The notes under the pieces were generated by a model. It was not told the DNA's origin, searched no databases, and worked only from the letters and a program-made list of their open reading frames with translations. Positions 40,760 to 49,850 of a stretch of 64,000 bases of DNA are shown here, in pieces. Source of the DNA: Streptomyces sp. DH24 (GTDB taxonomy: Bacteria; Actinomycetota; Actinomycetes; Streptomycetales; Streptomycetaceae); NCBI RefSeq assembly GCF_029813775.1, contig NZ_JARVKW010000022.1, forward strand, positions 1 to 64,000, written 5' to 3'. Both the position numbers and the translations under genes were made by a program. The stretch's first letter is position 1, and every line of letters begins with the position of its first letter.

Positions 40760-42097
40760 ATGCCGTACGCCCGTGCCAGACGCGCTGTCCGGGAGACTGT
40801 TTCCGGGTTGCCCCGTGAGTTCTGGTGGCTGTGGACCAGCACCCTCGTGAACCGGCTCGGTGCCTTCGTCGCCACCTTCATGGCGCTGTACCTCACCCTG
40901 GAGCGCGGCTACTCCGCCACCTACGCGGGTCTGGTCGCCGCCCTGCACGGGCTCGGCGGCGTCATCTCCTCCCTCGGCGCCGGCGTCATGACCGACCGGC
41001 TCGGGCGGCGGCCCACCCTGCTCGTCGCCCAGGCCTCCACGGCCCTGTCCGTCGCGCTGCTCGGGTTCATGCACCACCCGGTCGCCATCGCCGCCGTCGC
41101 CTTCCTCGTCGGCATGGCCTCCAACGCCTCCCGGCCCGCCGTGCAGGCGATGATGGCCGACATCGTCCGGCCCGAGGACCGGATCCGCGCCTTCTCGCTC
41201 AACTACTGGGCCATCAACCTCGGGTTCGCCGTGTCGTCCATGGCCGCCGGGTTCATCGCCGAGTTCAGCTATCTCGCCGGCTTCCTCATCGAGGGCGGCA
41301 TGACCCTGGTCTGCGCCGTTCTGATCTTCCTCAAGCTGCCCGAGTCCCGGCCCGTCCAGGACGGCAAGACCGGGAGCAAGGACGCCGTCGGGCTGGGGAC
41401 CGTACTGCGCGACGGGCGGTTCATGAGTGTCGTCGGGCTGTCGTTCCTCGTGGCGCTCGTCTTCCAGCAGGGCTTCCTCGGGCTGCCCGTCGCCATGGGC
41501 GAGGCCGGGTTCACGCCCGCCGACTACGGCATGGCCATCGCCGTCAACGGCGTGCTGATCGTCGCGCTCCAGATCCCCGTCACCCGGTTCATCGAGCACC
41601 GCGACACCCGGCTGCTGCTCGTCGCCTCGTCCCTGCTCGCCGGGTACGGCTTCGGGCTCACCGCCTTCGCCGGTTCCGTCGGTGTCTTCGCGCTGACGGT
41701 GTGCGTGTGGACGCTGGCGGAGATCGTCAACGCCCCCACGCAGACCGGGCTCGTCGTGCGGCTCTCGCCGGTGCACGGACGCGGCCGCTATCAGGGCATG
41801 TACACGATGTCCTGGTCCGTGGCCGCGCTCGTCGCGCCCCTGCTGTCCGGGGTCGTCATCGACCGGTACGGGGCCGAGTGGCTGTGGGGGCTGTGCGCCG
41901 TCGTCGGAACGGTGGCGGGCGTCGGGTACAGCGCCCTCATGCGGCGACTCCCGGACGAACCCAACGGAGAGAGGGGAGAGAGCGGCGAGAGCGGCGATGG
42001 CGGAACAAAGCAGGAGGCCCCGGAGAACGAGGAGCCTGTCGTCGTCGACGTCGCGCCGGCCGGCACCGGCCCCAAGCCCGGGGTCACCACCGCCTGA
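40760..42097 (+). CDS. MFS transporter (DHA1-like, 12 segments)
   Basis: A 445-residue major-facilitator exporter. First segment LVNRLGAFVATFMALYLTLERGYSATYAGLV, motif A AGVMTDRLGRRPTLL, and clear paired helices to residue about 395. A charged Glu/Gly-rich cytoplasmic tail follows. It is closest in layout to MdtH/YfcJ-type multidrug pumps, but the substrate cannot be named. ATG at 40760. Confidence 0.85.
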   Translation: MPYARARRAVRETVSGLPREFWWLWTSTLVNRLGAFVATFMALYLTLERGYSATYAGLVAALHGLGGVISSLGAGVMTDRLGRRPTLLVAQASTALSVALLGFMHHPVAIAAVAFLVGMASNASRPAVQAMMADIVRPEDRIRAFSLNYWAINLGFAVSSMAAGFIAEFSYLAGFLIEGGMTLVCAVLIFLKLPESRPVQDGKTGSKDAVGLGTVLRDGRFMSVVGLSFLVALVFQQGFLGLPVAMGEAGFTPADYGMAIAVNGVLIVALQIPVTRFIEHRDTRLLLVASSLLAGYGFGLTAFAGSVGVFALTVCVWTLAEIVNAPTQTGLVVRLSPVHGRGRYQGMYTMSWSVAALVAPLLSGVVIDRYGAEWLWGLCAVVGTVAGVGYSALMRRLPDEPNGERGESGESGDGGTKQEAPENEEPVVVDVAPAGTGPKPGVTTA

Positions 42098-42247
42098 CAG
42101 CCATCCCCGCGCCCCGCGACACCGCCTGAAGACGGCCACAGCCAAGCCCGGCGACACCGCCTGAGAAAACGGCCACAGCCACGCCGGCGCCGACGCCCCC
42201 GCGCCCCGGCCCAGGCGATCACCGCCCAACGGCCACCCCCACCCTCC

Positions 42248-42682
42248 TCACGGATGCATCCGCGCCCCCTTCACCACCTTGTCCACCCCGTTCCGCGGCC
42301 CGTACACCGCCAGCCCCACCAGGTCCAGTTCCCCCGTCGGCACCGCCCGTACGGCCGCGCGGTTGTCGCGGTCGTTGCCCGTCGTGAACAGGTCCGACGT
42401 GAAGAGGGCGCGCGGCAGGGCGCGGGACAGGGCTCGCGCGTGGGCCGCGGTCAGCGTCTCCTTCGTGCCCTCGAAGACCAGCACCGGCTGGCGGAACATC
42501 GGCAGGTAGGCGACGCCGTCGGCGTCCTCGTACGGCTCGCCGATCACCTCGGGGAGCTGGGTGCCGAGGCCGCTGACCAGGAAGGCGGTGACGTTGAGGC
42601 GCTGCCAGGGCTCCAGGTCCTCGCGCAGCAGGACGGCGATCTTGGTGTCGAAACGGATCGGCTCGGTGGGCTCTGTGCTCAT
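42248..42682 (-). CDS. DUF2000 family protein
   Basis: A 144-residue DUF2000 protein (FDTKIAVLLREDLEPWQRLNVTAFLVSGLG, PMFRQPVLVFEG, DLVGLAVYGPRNGVDKVVKGARMHP). The family adopts a peptidyl-tRNA-hydrolase-II-like fold but has no assigned activity. It diverges from an AraC regulator 49 nt away; DUF2000 genes often sit next to such regulators, which may control them. Confidence 0.88.
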   Translation of the reverse strand: MSTEPTEPIRFDTKIAVLLREDLEPWQRLNVTAFLVSGLGTQLPEVIGEPYEDADGVAYLPMFRQPVLVFEGTKETLTAAHARALSRALPRALFTSDLFTTGNDRDNRAAVRAVPTGELDLVGLAVYGPRNGVDKVVKGARMHP

Positions 42683-42731
42683 GATCCGAGACTGCCGGGA
42701 GGCCCGCGGCGGGGTCTTGTACGTTCTTTGC

Positions 42732-43538
42732 ATGGCCGCGCAGCGGAACGTCTCCGCCTGGCGACCCCGCGTTCCGGGCGTCGTGGAGGTCTTCCACGCC
42801 CACTTCACGGAGTACGCCTATCCGATGCACGTCCACGAGGCGTGGACGCTGCTGATCGTGGACGACGGCGCCGTACGGTACGACCTCGACCGGCACGAGC
42901 ACGGCACGCCGCACGACACGGTGTCGCTGCTGCCGCCGCACGTCCCGCACAACGGCTCCCCGGTCACCTCCGACGGCTTCCGCAAGCGGGTCCTCTACCT
43001 CGACGGCACGCTTCTCGGCGAGGACCTGATCGGGCGGGCCGTCGACTCCCCCGACCTGCGTGATCCGCTGCTGCGCCGCCGCGTCGGCCAGTTGCACACG
43101 GCGCTCGCCCGGCCCGGCGACGAGTTGGAGGCCCAGAGCCGGCTGACGCTGGTCGGGGAGCGGCTGCGGGCCCACCTGGCGCCGGGGGCCACCGGTTCCG
43201 CACCCCGTCGCGACCCGGCGCTCGCCCGCCGGTTGCGCGAACTCCTCGACGAGCGGGTGGTCGACGGCCTCTCGCTGGACGACGCCGCCGCGCTGCTGTC
43301 CGCCCATCCGGCGCATCTCGTACGGGCGTTCAGCGCCGCGTACGGCATCGCGCCGCACCAGTACCTGATGTCCCGCCGCGTCGAACGCGCCCGCCGGCTC
43401 CTTCTCGACGGACGGCCACCGGGCGAGGTGGCGCCCGCGACCGGCTTCTACGACCAGTCGCATCTCACCCGGCATTTCCGCAGGCTCGTCGGTGTGCCGC
43501 CGGGCCGCTACCGGGCCGCGGCGCGCCGGGCGTCCTAG
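42732..43538 (+). CDS. AraC-family transcriptional regulator
   Basis: A 268-residue regulator: N-terminal cupin sensor (about 15-100, YAYPMHVHEAWTLLIVDDGAVRYD) and a C-terminal double HTH (about 170-265, LSLDDAAALLSAHPAHLVRAFSAAYGIAPHQYLMSRRVERARRLLLDG, then FYDQSHLTRHFRRLVGVPPGRYR). Divergent from the DUF2000 gene, its likely target. ATG at 42732. Confidence 0.9.
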   Translation: MAAQRNVSAWRPRVPGVVEVFHAHFTEYAYPMHVHEAWTLLIVDDGAVRYDLDRHEHGTPHDTVSLLPPHVPHNGSPVTSDGFRKRVLYLDGTLLGEDLIGRAVDSPDLRDPLLRRRVGQLHTALARPGDELEAQSRLTLVGERLRAHLAPGATGSAPRRDPALARRLRELLDERVVDGLSLDDAAALLSAHPAHLVRAFSAAYGIAPHQYLMSRRVERARRLLLDGRPPGEVAPATGFYDQSHLTRHFRRLVGVPPGRYRAAARRAS

Positions 43539-43681
43539 GGGTTCCGCGGCCGTACGGCGCCGGTGGTGGCGTAGAACTCCAGGCGGGAGTGCGGGTCGCC
43601 GGTGAAGCCAGGGACGTCGGGGACGTCGGGGACGTCGGTCCGGTCGGGCTCGCGGGCCTCGCGGCGGCCGGCGGTCGCGGC
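43535..43681 (-). other. Open stretch with coding bias but no start codon
   Basis: Directly after the YbjN stop, the minus strand reads in another frame as about 49 codons with nearly all third positions G/C, ending FTGDPHSRLEFYATTGAVRPRNP and a stop overlapping the AraC stop. No ATG, GTG or TTG opens it. It contains a threefold GACGTCCCC repeat. It may be the frameshifted tail of YbjN or a gene remnant. Confidence 0.5.
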
Positions 43682-43682
43682 C

Positions 43683-44192
43683 TCAGTCCGCGGGGCGCTC
43701 GATCAGGTGCGTGAACGCGTCGAGGTTGCGTGTCGACTCACCGCGCGACACGCGCCACTCGTACTCCTTGCGGATCGCCGACGCGAAGCCCAGCTCCAGA
43801 AGGGAGTTGAAGCTGCCGTCCGCCGCCTCCAGCACCTGCCCGAGCAGCCGGTCGACCTCGTCGGCGGTGACGGCGGCCAGCGGCAGGCGGCCGGTGAGGT
43901 AGATGTCGCCGAGCTGGTCGACCGCGTAACTCACGCCGTACAGCTTGAGGTTGCGCTCCAGGAGCCAGCGGTGGACGGCCGCCTCGTTCTCGTCGGGGTG
44001 GCGGATCACGAAGGCGTTGAGGGACAGCGAGTGCCGGCCGACGACGAGGGAGACCGTCGTCGACAGTTTGCGCGTGCCGGGGAGCTTGACGACGTAGGTG
44101 CCGGGCGAGGGGCTCTCCCAGTCGAGCTCGGCGCTCCTCAGGGCGTCCTCGACGACCCCCGCCGCCTGTGCTGCCTTGTCTCCATCAGCCAT
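43683..44192 (-). CDS. YbjN-domain protein
   Basis: A 169-residue YbjN/T3SS-chaperone-like protein (LDWESPSPGTYVVKLPGTRKLSTTVSLVVGRHSLSLNAFVIRHPDEN, FKLYGVSYAVDQLGDIYLTGRLPL pattern). Such proteins act as helpers or stress proteins in the cytoplasm; no clear function is known for actinobacteria. It overlaps the end of mshA by 8 nt, a pairing I recall as conserved in streptomycetes. A coding-like tail in another frame follows its stop. Confidence 0.85.
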   Translation of the reverse strand: MADGDKAAQAAGVVEDALRSAELDWESPSPGTYVVKLPGTRKLSTTVSLVVGRHSLSLNAFVIRHPDENEAAVHRWLLERNLKLYGVSYAVDQLGDIYLTGRLPLAAVTADEVDRLLGQVLEAADGSFNSLLELGFASAIRKEYEWRVSRGESTRNLDAFTHLIERPAD

Positions 44193-45525
44193 GGTGGGAG
44201 CGTACGCGACGGCGGTGCGCGTGCAGCGCGGCCGTGTACACGTCGGCCGTGGCGGCGGCCGCGGTGTCCCACCCGAAGGACTGGGCGTGCCGGGCCGCCG
44301 CGGCGCCCATCCGGGGCACGAGGTCCGGCGAGTCGGCGAACTCGCGCAGCACGCGCGCGTACGCGGCCGGGTCGTGGCCCTGGACGAGGACGCCGGTGTG
44401 CCCGTCCCGCACGGCGACCGGGAGCCCGCCGACCGCCGCCGCGAGCACCGGCGTACCGGTGGCCTGCGCCTCTATGGCGACCAGCCCGAAGGACTCGCTG
44501 TAGGACGGCATCACCAGCACGGACGCGGCCCGGAACCAGTCGGCGAGCCGGTCCTGGTCGACGGGCGGCCGGAACCGTACGACGTCCGCGACGCCCAGCC
44601 GCGCGGCGAGCTTCTGCAGGCCCTCCGGCCTGGCGAGGCCGCTGCCGCTGGGGCCGCCGACGACCGGGACGACGATCTTCGAGCGCAGGTCCGGCCGCTC
44701 GTCGAGCAGCACGGCGACCGCGCGCAGCAGCACGTCGGGAGCCTTCAGCGGCTGGATGCGGCCCGCGAACAGCGGCACCAGCGCGTCCTGCGGCAGGCCG
44801 AGCCGGGCGCGGGCGGCGGCGCGGCCGTCGGCGGGGCGGAAGCGGTCGAGGTTCACGCCGGGGTGGACGACGGCGACCTTGGCGGGGTCGGCGGCGTAGT
44901 GCCGCACGAGCTCGTCGGCCTCCTCGGCCGTGTTGGCGATGAGGCGGTCGGCGGCGCCCACGATCTGGGTCTCGCCGATGACGCGGGCGGCGGGCTCTGG
45001 GGTGTCGCCGTCGGCGAGGTTGGCGTTCTTGACCTTGGCCATGGTGTGCATGGCGTGCACCAGCGGCACGCCCCAGCGCTGGGCGGCGAGCCAGCCGACG
45101 TGGCCGGAGAGCCAGTAGTGCGAGTGGACCAGGTCGTAGTGACCGGGGCGGTGGCCGGCCCAGGCCTGCATCACGCCGTGCGTGAAGGCGCACAGCTGCG
45201 CCGGCAGGTCCTCCTTGGCGAGACCCTCGTAGGGGCCCGCGTCGACGTGCCGGACCAGGACGCCGGGGGACAGCTCGACGGCGGGCGGGAGGGCGGCGGA
45301 GGTGGCGCGCGTGAAGATCTCGACCTCGATGTTGATCGCGGCGAGGCGCTGCGCGAGCTCCACGATGTAGACGTTCATGCCGCCGGCGTCGCCGGTGCCC
45401 GGCTGGTGGAGCGGGGAGGTGTGCACGGAGAGCATGGCGACGCGGCGGGCGCGGCGGTGCAGGCGCAGCCGCGCGGGTGCCGCTGCCACGGAACGACGCC
45501 CGAGCCTGCTGACGTACTGGCTCAC
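44185..45525 (-). CDS. mshA: D-inositol-3-phosphate glycosyltransferase, mycothiol synthesis
   Basis: First committed step of mycothiol synthesis, transferring GlcNAc from UDP-GlcNAc to inositol 3-phosphate. A 446-residue GT4 enzyme with HTSPLHQPGTGDAGGMNVYIVELAQRLA (donor-side Gly-rich loop), LVHSHYWLSGHVG, VHPGVNLDRF, FAGRIQPLKAPD and the E-x7-E motif PSYSESFGLVAIEAQATGTPV. The GTG at 45525 adds a basic 30-residue lead before the conserved start. Mycothiol is the main actinobacterial redox thiol. Confidence 0.95.
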   Translation of the reverse strand: MSQYVSRLGRRSVAAAPARLRLHRRARRVAMLSVHTSPLHQPGTGDAGGMNVYIVELAQRLAAINIEVEIFTRATSAALPPAVELSPGVLVRHVDAGPYEGLAKEDLPAQLCAFTHGVMQAWAGHRPGHYDLVHSHYWLSGHVGWLAAQRWGVPLVHAMHTMAKVKNANLADGDTPEPAARVIGETQIVGAADRLIANTAEEADELVRHYAADPAKVAVVHPGVNLDRFRPADGRAAARARLGLPQDALVPLFAGRIQPLKAPDVLLRAVAVLLDERPDLRSKIVVPVVGGPSGSGLARPEGLQKLAARLGVADVVRFRPPVDQDRLADWFRAASVLVMPSYSESFGLVAIEAQATGTPVLAAAVGGLPVAVRDGHTGVLVQGHDPAAYARVLREFADSPDLVPRMGAAAARHAQSFGWDTAAAATADVYTAALHAHRRRVRSHHG

Positions 45526-45742
45526 GTGGCGTTCCTCCTTGCTGCGGGCATGCCGTACGGAGGACGCACGTCACCCTCCAGGCACGTCCAACACCGGAAG
45601 GGCCCGCCCCATTTCCGATCCGGGGATCTTTGCGGAATCATTACCGTATTTCGCTCAACCGTTCGAGGCTGAAGTGCGTACGCACCCCCGGGCGCCCCTC
45701 GCCGCGGCGGTGCCCCGCCGGCCGCCGCATACCCTCGTAGGC

Positions 45743-46597
45743 ATGACGTCCCGCGCCGCCGCCCGCCCCCACTCTCGGCCTCGCCCGAGCGGGCGGACCC
45801 CCGTCGTGGGAACGGTGACACGCGGGACGACCAACCCCAACCGGCTGCGCCGCATGGACCGCTGGATCGCCGCCGCGCACGGCGCCGAGCTGCGCCGCGC
45901 CGCCGACCCGGTCGCCGTCGACCTCGGCTACGGCGCCGCCCCCTGGACCGCCGTCGAACTGCTCGCCCGGCTCCGCGCGGCGGCGCCCCGCACGCGCGTG
46001 GTCGGCGTCGAGATCGACCCCGCGCGGGTCGCGGCGGCCCGGCCCTACGAGCGCGACGGACTCGCTTTCCGGCACGGCGGCTTCGAGATCCCCCTCCCCC
46101 GCCGGCCCCAGCTGATCCGCGCGGCGAACGTGCTGCGCCAGTACGACGAGGCGGAGGTCGCGGGCGTGTGGCAGCGGCTGTGCGCGCGGCTCGCGCCGGC
46201 CGACCCGGCGACGGGCACGGGAGGAGGGCTGCTCGTCGAGGGGACCTGCGACGAGATCGGGCGCCGGCACGTGTGGGTCGCGCTCGGGCCCGAGGGGCCG
46301 CGCACGGTCACCTTCGCGACCCGGCTCGGTTCCCTGGACCGCCCGTCCGACCTCGCCGAACGGCTCCCGAAGGCCCTCATCCACCGCAACGTCCCCGGCG
46401 AGCCGGTGCACGCCTTCCTCCGCGACTTCGACCGCGCCTGGGCCGCCGCCGCGCCCTACGCCTCGTACGGCGCACGGCAGCGCTGGCTCCGCGCGGTGCG
46501 GGACCTGGCGGTCGACTGGCCGGTGACGGACGGTCCGGCGCGCTGGCGGCAGGGGGAAGTCACCGTGGCCTGGGCGGCGTTGGCGCCACGCTTCTGA
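45743..46597 (+). CDS. Class I SAM-dependent methyltransferase-like protein
   Basis: A 284-residue protein with a Rossmann methyltransferase core: VAVDLGYGAAPWTAVELLARL (motif I), VVGVEIDPARVAAA (acidic end of strand 2), LIRAANVLRQY and GGLLVEGTCDE. Substrate unknown. The basic N-terminus (RPHSRPRPSGRTPVVGTVTRGTTNPNRLRRMDRW) may bind nucleic acid. ATG at 45743; divergent from mshA across 217 nt without other features. Confidence 0.82.
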   Translation: MTSRAAARPHSRPRPSGRTPVVGTVTRGTTNPNRLRRMDRWIAAAHGAELRRAADPVAVDLGYGAAPWTAVELLARLRAAAPRTRVVGVEIDPARVAAARPYERDGLAFRHGGFEIPLPRRPQLIRAANVLRQYDEAEVAGVWQRLCARLAPADPATGTGGGLLVEGTCDEIGRRHVWVALGPEGPRTVTFATRLGSLDRPSDLAERLPKALIHRNVPGEPVHAFLRDFDRAWAAAAPYASYGARQRWLRAVRDLAVDWPVTDGPARWRQGEVTVAWAALAPRF

Positions 46598-46660
46598 CCG
46601 GCCCCGCGCCCTCCCCTCCCTCCAGTCCCTCCACTCCCGCCTCCCCCTCCGCCCCCCGCC

Positions 46661-46700
46661 CGCGTCGGCCCGCGTCGGCCCGCGTCGGCCCGCGTCGGCC
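46661..46700. repeat. Four perfect 10-bp tandem repeats
   Basis: CGCGTCGGCC is repeated four times in the gap upstream of the NlpC/P60 gene. The rest of 46598-46890 holds no gene; it ends with the AT-rich stretch AGTTACTGACGGTTAATCAATT before GCAGGGGGC. Confidence 0.9.
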
Positions 46701-46890
46701 GCCAGGAACGATCCGTGTGAGCCGTTCGTCACAAAGGCGGGGAGATCGTCGCGCCGGGGCGGGGAAAGAGGGAAACGACACGGAAGGGCCGCGGAGGCAC
46801 GACCTCTGTCGCTTTGCGCGCCGACGTGGCACGATCCCCCCGGCGGCCAAGTTACTGACGGTTAATCAATTCGGGGCAGGGGGCAAAGGT

Positions 46891-47976
46891 ATGGGAACGG
46901 GCAAGCGCGGCCTGATCACGGCGGCCGTGGCCGTCGTCTGTGCGGTCACCGTACTGGCGGCACCCGGCACGGCGTTCGCGAGCGTGGCCGCCCCCGAACC
47001 GCCACCCACGCCGGCCGCGACGCCGAGCACCGCCCCGGGCAAGGACCTGGAGGCCGTGCGCAAACGGCTGGAGACGCTCTACCACGACGCGGCCGTCGCC
47101 ACCGACGCGTACAACGCGGCCGAGGAGAAGGCCCGCAAGCAGAGCGCCGAACTGGCCGAGCTGGCCCAGCAGATCGCCAAGGTCCGGTCCCGGCTGGACG
47201 ACCTGACCGAGCGCGCGGGCGCCGCGGCCGCCGCCCAGTACCGCGGCGGCGGGCTGCCGCCCGAGGCGCACCTCATGCTGAGCGAGAACCCCACGCAGTT
47301 CCTCGACGGCACCGGCCGCATCCTCCAGGGCCAGCGGGCGACCAAGGGCCTGATCCGCGAGACCGCCCGCACCAAGGAGGACTTGGAGCAGTACGAGCGG
47401 GACGCCACCACCCAGTGGAAGAAGCTGGAGGCGAACCGCAAGGCCAAGGCCTCGGCGCAGAAGCGGATCGAGAAGCAGATCGCGGCGGCCGAGAAGCTCG
47501 AGTCCGCGCTGGAGAAAGAGGAGATCGCGCGCCTCGCGGAGCTGGAGCGGGCGGCGGCGCTCAAGGCGCAGAACGCCTGGCTGGACTCGGGCGTCCTCGA
47601 CCGGATCCGCGGCGAGGCGTCCGCGCAGGGCAGGAAGGCGGTCGAGTTCGCCACCGAGCAGATCGGCCTGCCGTACGAGTGGGGCGCCGAGGGCCCGGGG
47701 AGCTACGACTGCTCCGGCCTGACGTCCCGGGCGTGGGCCAAGGCCGGAACGCCCATCCCGCGCACCTCGCAGGAACAGTGGCGGCGGCTCAAGCGCATCG
47801 ACATCGAGGACATGCGCCCCGGCGACCTCGTCATCTACAACAAGGACGCCAGCCACGTGGGGATGTACGTCGGCGCCGGCTCGATCGTGCACGCCCCGCG
47901 CCCGGGGCGGACGGTGACGATCGCGGGCGCCGGCTCCATGCCGATCCTGGGCGTGGTGCGGCCGGACGCGCACTGA
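46891..47976 (+). CDS. Secreted NlpC/P60 peptidoglycan endopeptidase with coiled coil
   Basis: A 361-residue cell-wall hydrolase. Signal peptide 1-36 (GLITAAVAVVCAVTVLAAPGTAFAS), then a long coiled coil (about 55-235, rich in Glu, Lys, Ala) that may hold the enzyme to FtsX-like or wall partners, then an NlpC/P60 domain (about 245-361) with the catalytic Cys in SYDCSGLTSRAW, His in DASHVGMYVG and a third polar residue in HAPRPG. Expected to cut the D-Glu-to-diamino-acid bond in stem peptides during growth or sporulation. ATG at 46891 follows GGCAGGGGGCAAAGGT. Confidence 0.92.
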   Translation: MGTGKRGLITAAVAVVCAVTVLAAPGTAFASVAAPEPPPTPAATPSTAPGKDLEAVRKRLETLYHDAAVATDAYNAAEEKARKQSAELAELAQQIAKVRSRLDDLTERAGAAAAAQYRGGGLPPEAHLMLSENPTQFLDGTGRILQGQRATKGLIRETARTKEDLEQYERDATTQWKKLEANRKAKASAQKRIEKQIAAAEKLESALEKEEIARLAELERAAALKAQNAWLDSGVLDRIRGEASAQGRKAVEFATEQIGLPYEWGAEGPGSYDCSGLTSRAWAKAGTPIPRTSQEQWRRLKRIDIEDMRPGDLVIYNKDASHVGMYVGAGSIVHAPRPGRTVTIAGAGSMPILGVVRPDAH

Positions 47977-48312
47977 GGAGGCCCCGGCCCGTGCGTTCCC
48001 CGTGTGTTCCGGGCCACTCCCCTTACGGCACAGGCCGGTTCGAACAACCCCATACGACGTGATCGGGACCACGTGACCCATCCCACGCCGAGTCGCCCAC
48101 AAACGCGGCGGGGACGTGACGTTCGTCATCACGGGCGCCCCGTCGGCCTGTCCAACTGCGGTACGGATCGCGGCATATGACAGTGGCCGACGGCCCGGTG
48201 GCGTGCCGCACACCATTCCGTTGCGGCGCCGTCAACCGCTATGGTCCCCGTCGGTGGGTCGAGGTCCCTCGCCCCCGCCATGCCCTCGGGGGGAGGGAAG
48301 GAACCCAGGACC
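47977..48312. other. Intergenic region before the receiver-PP2C gene
   Basis: The 336 nt hold no gene I can support. A short palindrome TGACGTTCGTCA lies at about 48117-48128, and GTCAACCGCTATGGT (about 48231-48245) looks like a promoter for the downstream gene. Confidence 0.5.
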
Positions 48313-49629
48313 ATGCCCGTACCCGTACCGCGGCAGAGAGCGATCCCGGCCGCGGAAAGTGGTCAGGCGCAGACCGCGTCCCCGGACGGCGGCCCCACCG
48401 CGCACGCCGGCCAGGAGGCCCCGCGCAGGGACGACACCGTCGAGAACGCCGCCCACACCAACCTGACCCTGCTGCTGATCGAGGACGATCCGGCGGGCTC
48501 GCCGATCGTGCCCGACCTGCTCGACCAGGCGGGCAAGCCGATCCGCATCCGCACCGCCCGCAACCTCACCGAGGCCGAGCGGCTGCTGACGGACGACGTC
48601 CACTGCATCCTGCTGGACCTGGCGCTGCCCGCGCCCGGCCGGGCCGGAGACGCCGAGGACGAGCTGGCGGTGCTCAAGCACGTGCTGGAGATCGCGCCCC
48701 GGCACGCCGTGCTCGCGCTGACCGGGTCCGGCGACGCCGAGCGCGGCGCCGAGGCGGTCCGGGTGGGCGCCCAGGACTATCTCTTCCGCGACGAGCTGGA
48801 CGGCCGGCTGCTGAGCCGCGCGATCCGGTACGCCGTCGAGCGGAAACGTTCCGACACGGCCGAGCGGCGGCTCGCGGAGGGCAAACTGCGCGCCCAGGAG
48901 AATGCCCGGCTGGAGCGCGGCCTGCTGCCCACCCCGCTGCTGGAGGGCTCCTCGCTGCGGTTCGCCGCCCGCTACCGCCCCGGCCGCTCGCGCGCGCTGC
49001 TCGGCGGTGACTTCTACGACGTCGTGCGCACCCCCGACGGCACCGTGCACGCCATGATCGGTGACGTCTGCGGGCACGGCCCGGACGAGGCGGCGCTCGG
49101 TGTGGAGCTGCGCATCGCGTGGCGGGCGCTGACGCTGGCGGGACTGTGCGGGGACGAGCTGCTCAACACGCTTCAGCAGGTGCTGGAGCACGAGCGGGCC
49201 GACGACGAGATCTTCGCGACGCTGTGCACGGTGGACATCGCCCCGGAAGGCCGCCGCGCCGGCCTGTGCCTGGCGGGCCACCCATCACCCCTGGTCGCCT
49301 CCCCCGGCCGGCCCGCGCGGCTGCTGCCGTACGACTTCAACGGCCCGGCGCTCGGTCTGGTGCCGGGCGCGCGCTGGCCGCGCATGCAGGTGGACCTGGG
49401 CGCCGAGTGGAGCCTGATGCTCTACACCGACGGTTTGATCGAGGGCCGCGTCGGCGAGGGCCGGGAGCGGCTCGGCCAAGACGGCATGGTGGAGATGGTC
49501 CGCCGCCAGCTGGCCGAGGGCCTGCGCGGGGAGCAGCTGCTGCAGGCCGCGGTCACCGAGGTGCGCGACCTCAACGGGGGCGAGCTGACGGACGACGTGG
49601 CGGTGCTGCTGCTGGACCGCGTGCCGTAA
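48313..49629 (+). CDS. Receiver-PP2C (SpoIIE-type) protein phosphatase
   Basis: A 438-residue signalling protein. Residues 1-50 are disordered, 51-165 a response-regulator receiver with acidic pocket IEDD, phosphoacceptor Asp102 (LLDLAL) and Thr137 (ALTGSG), but the conserved Lys is Arg159 (YLFRDEL). A coiled linker (about 170-205) leads to a PP2C domain (210-438) with GGDFYDVV, IGDVCGHGPDEAALG, MLYTDGLIEGR and LTDDVAVLLLD, all metal ligands present. Likely dephosphorylates an anti-anti-sigma factor. ATG at 48313; a longer in-frame start at 48241 is less supported. Confidence 0.9.
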   Translation: MPVPVPRQRAIPAAESGQAQTASPDGGPTAHAGQEAPRRDDTVENAAHTNLTLLLIEDDPAGSPIVPDLLDQAGKPIRIRTARNLTEAERLLTDDVHCILLDLALPAPGRAGDAEDELAVLKHVLEIAPRHAVLALTGSGDAERGAEAVRVGAQDYLFRDELDGRLLSRAIRYAVERKRSDTAERRLAEGKLRAQENARLERGLLPTPLLEGSSLRFAARYRPGRSRALLGGDFYDVVRTPDGTVHAMIGDVCGHGPDEAALGVELRIAWRALTLAGLCGDELLNTLQQVLEHERADDEIFATLCTVDIAPEGRRAGLCLAGHPSPLVASPGRPARLLPYDFNGPALGLVPGARWPRMQVDLGAEWSLMLYTDGLIEGRVGEGRERLGQDGMVEMVRRQLAEGLRGEQLLQAAVTEVRDLNGGELTDDVAVLLLDRVP

Positions 49630-49740
49630 GCGCGGTCGGGGCGCGGACGCCGTGGGAGCGCTCCGCCTGGGGGGGTGCCGCACGACATCGCACACGGCAC
49701 CGCACACGGCGGTGCGTGTCGTGGGGGGCACCGGCCGCCG

Positions 49741-49850
49741 GGCCGCTCAACGACTCGACAACTCGACGACAGCGGCCCAACGACTACGGCTCAGCGACTT
49801 TGCGGCTCAGCGGCTCTGCGCCTCAACGGCCAACGGCCAACGGCTCAACG
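49741..49850. repeat. Degenerate 8-12 bp repeats after the phosphatase gene
   Basis: Units of the kind GGCTCAACG/GGCTCAGCG/GGCCAACG recur about ten times between convergent genes, just past a short CACACGGC/CCGCACAC repeat. No gene or clear hairpin is seen. Confidence 0.75.

Noticed and set aside
46700..46890. c-di-AMP (ydaO-type) riboswitch before the NlpC/P60 gene
   Set aside because: I could not match the conserved core by eye; left as an unexplained leader.
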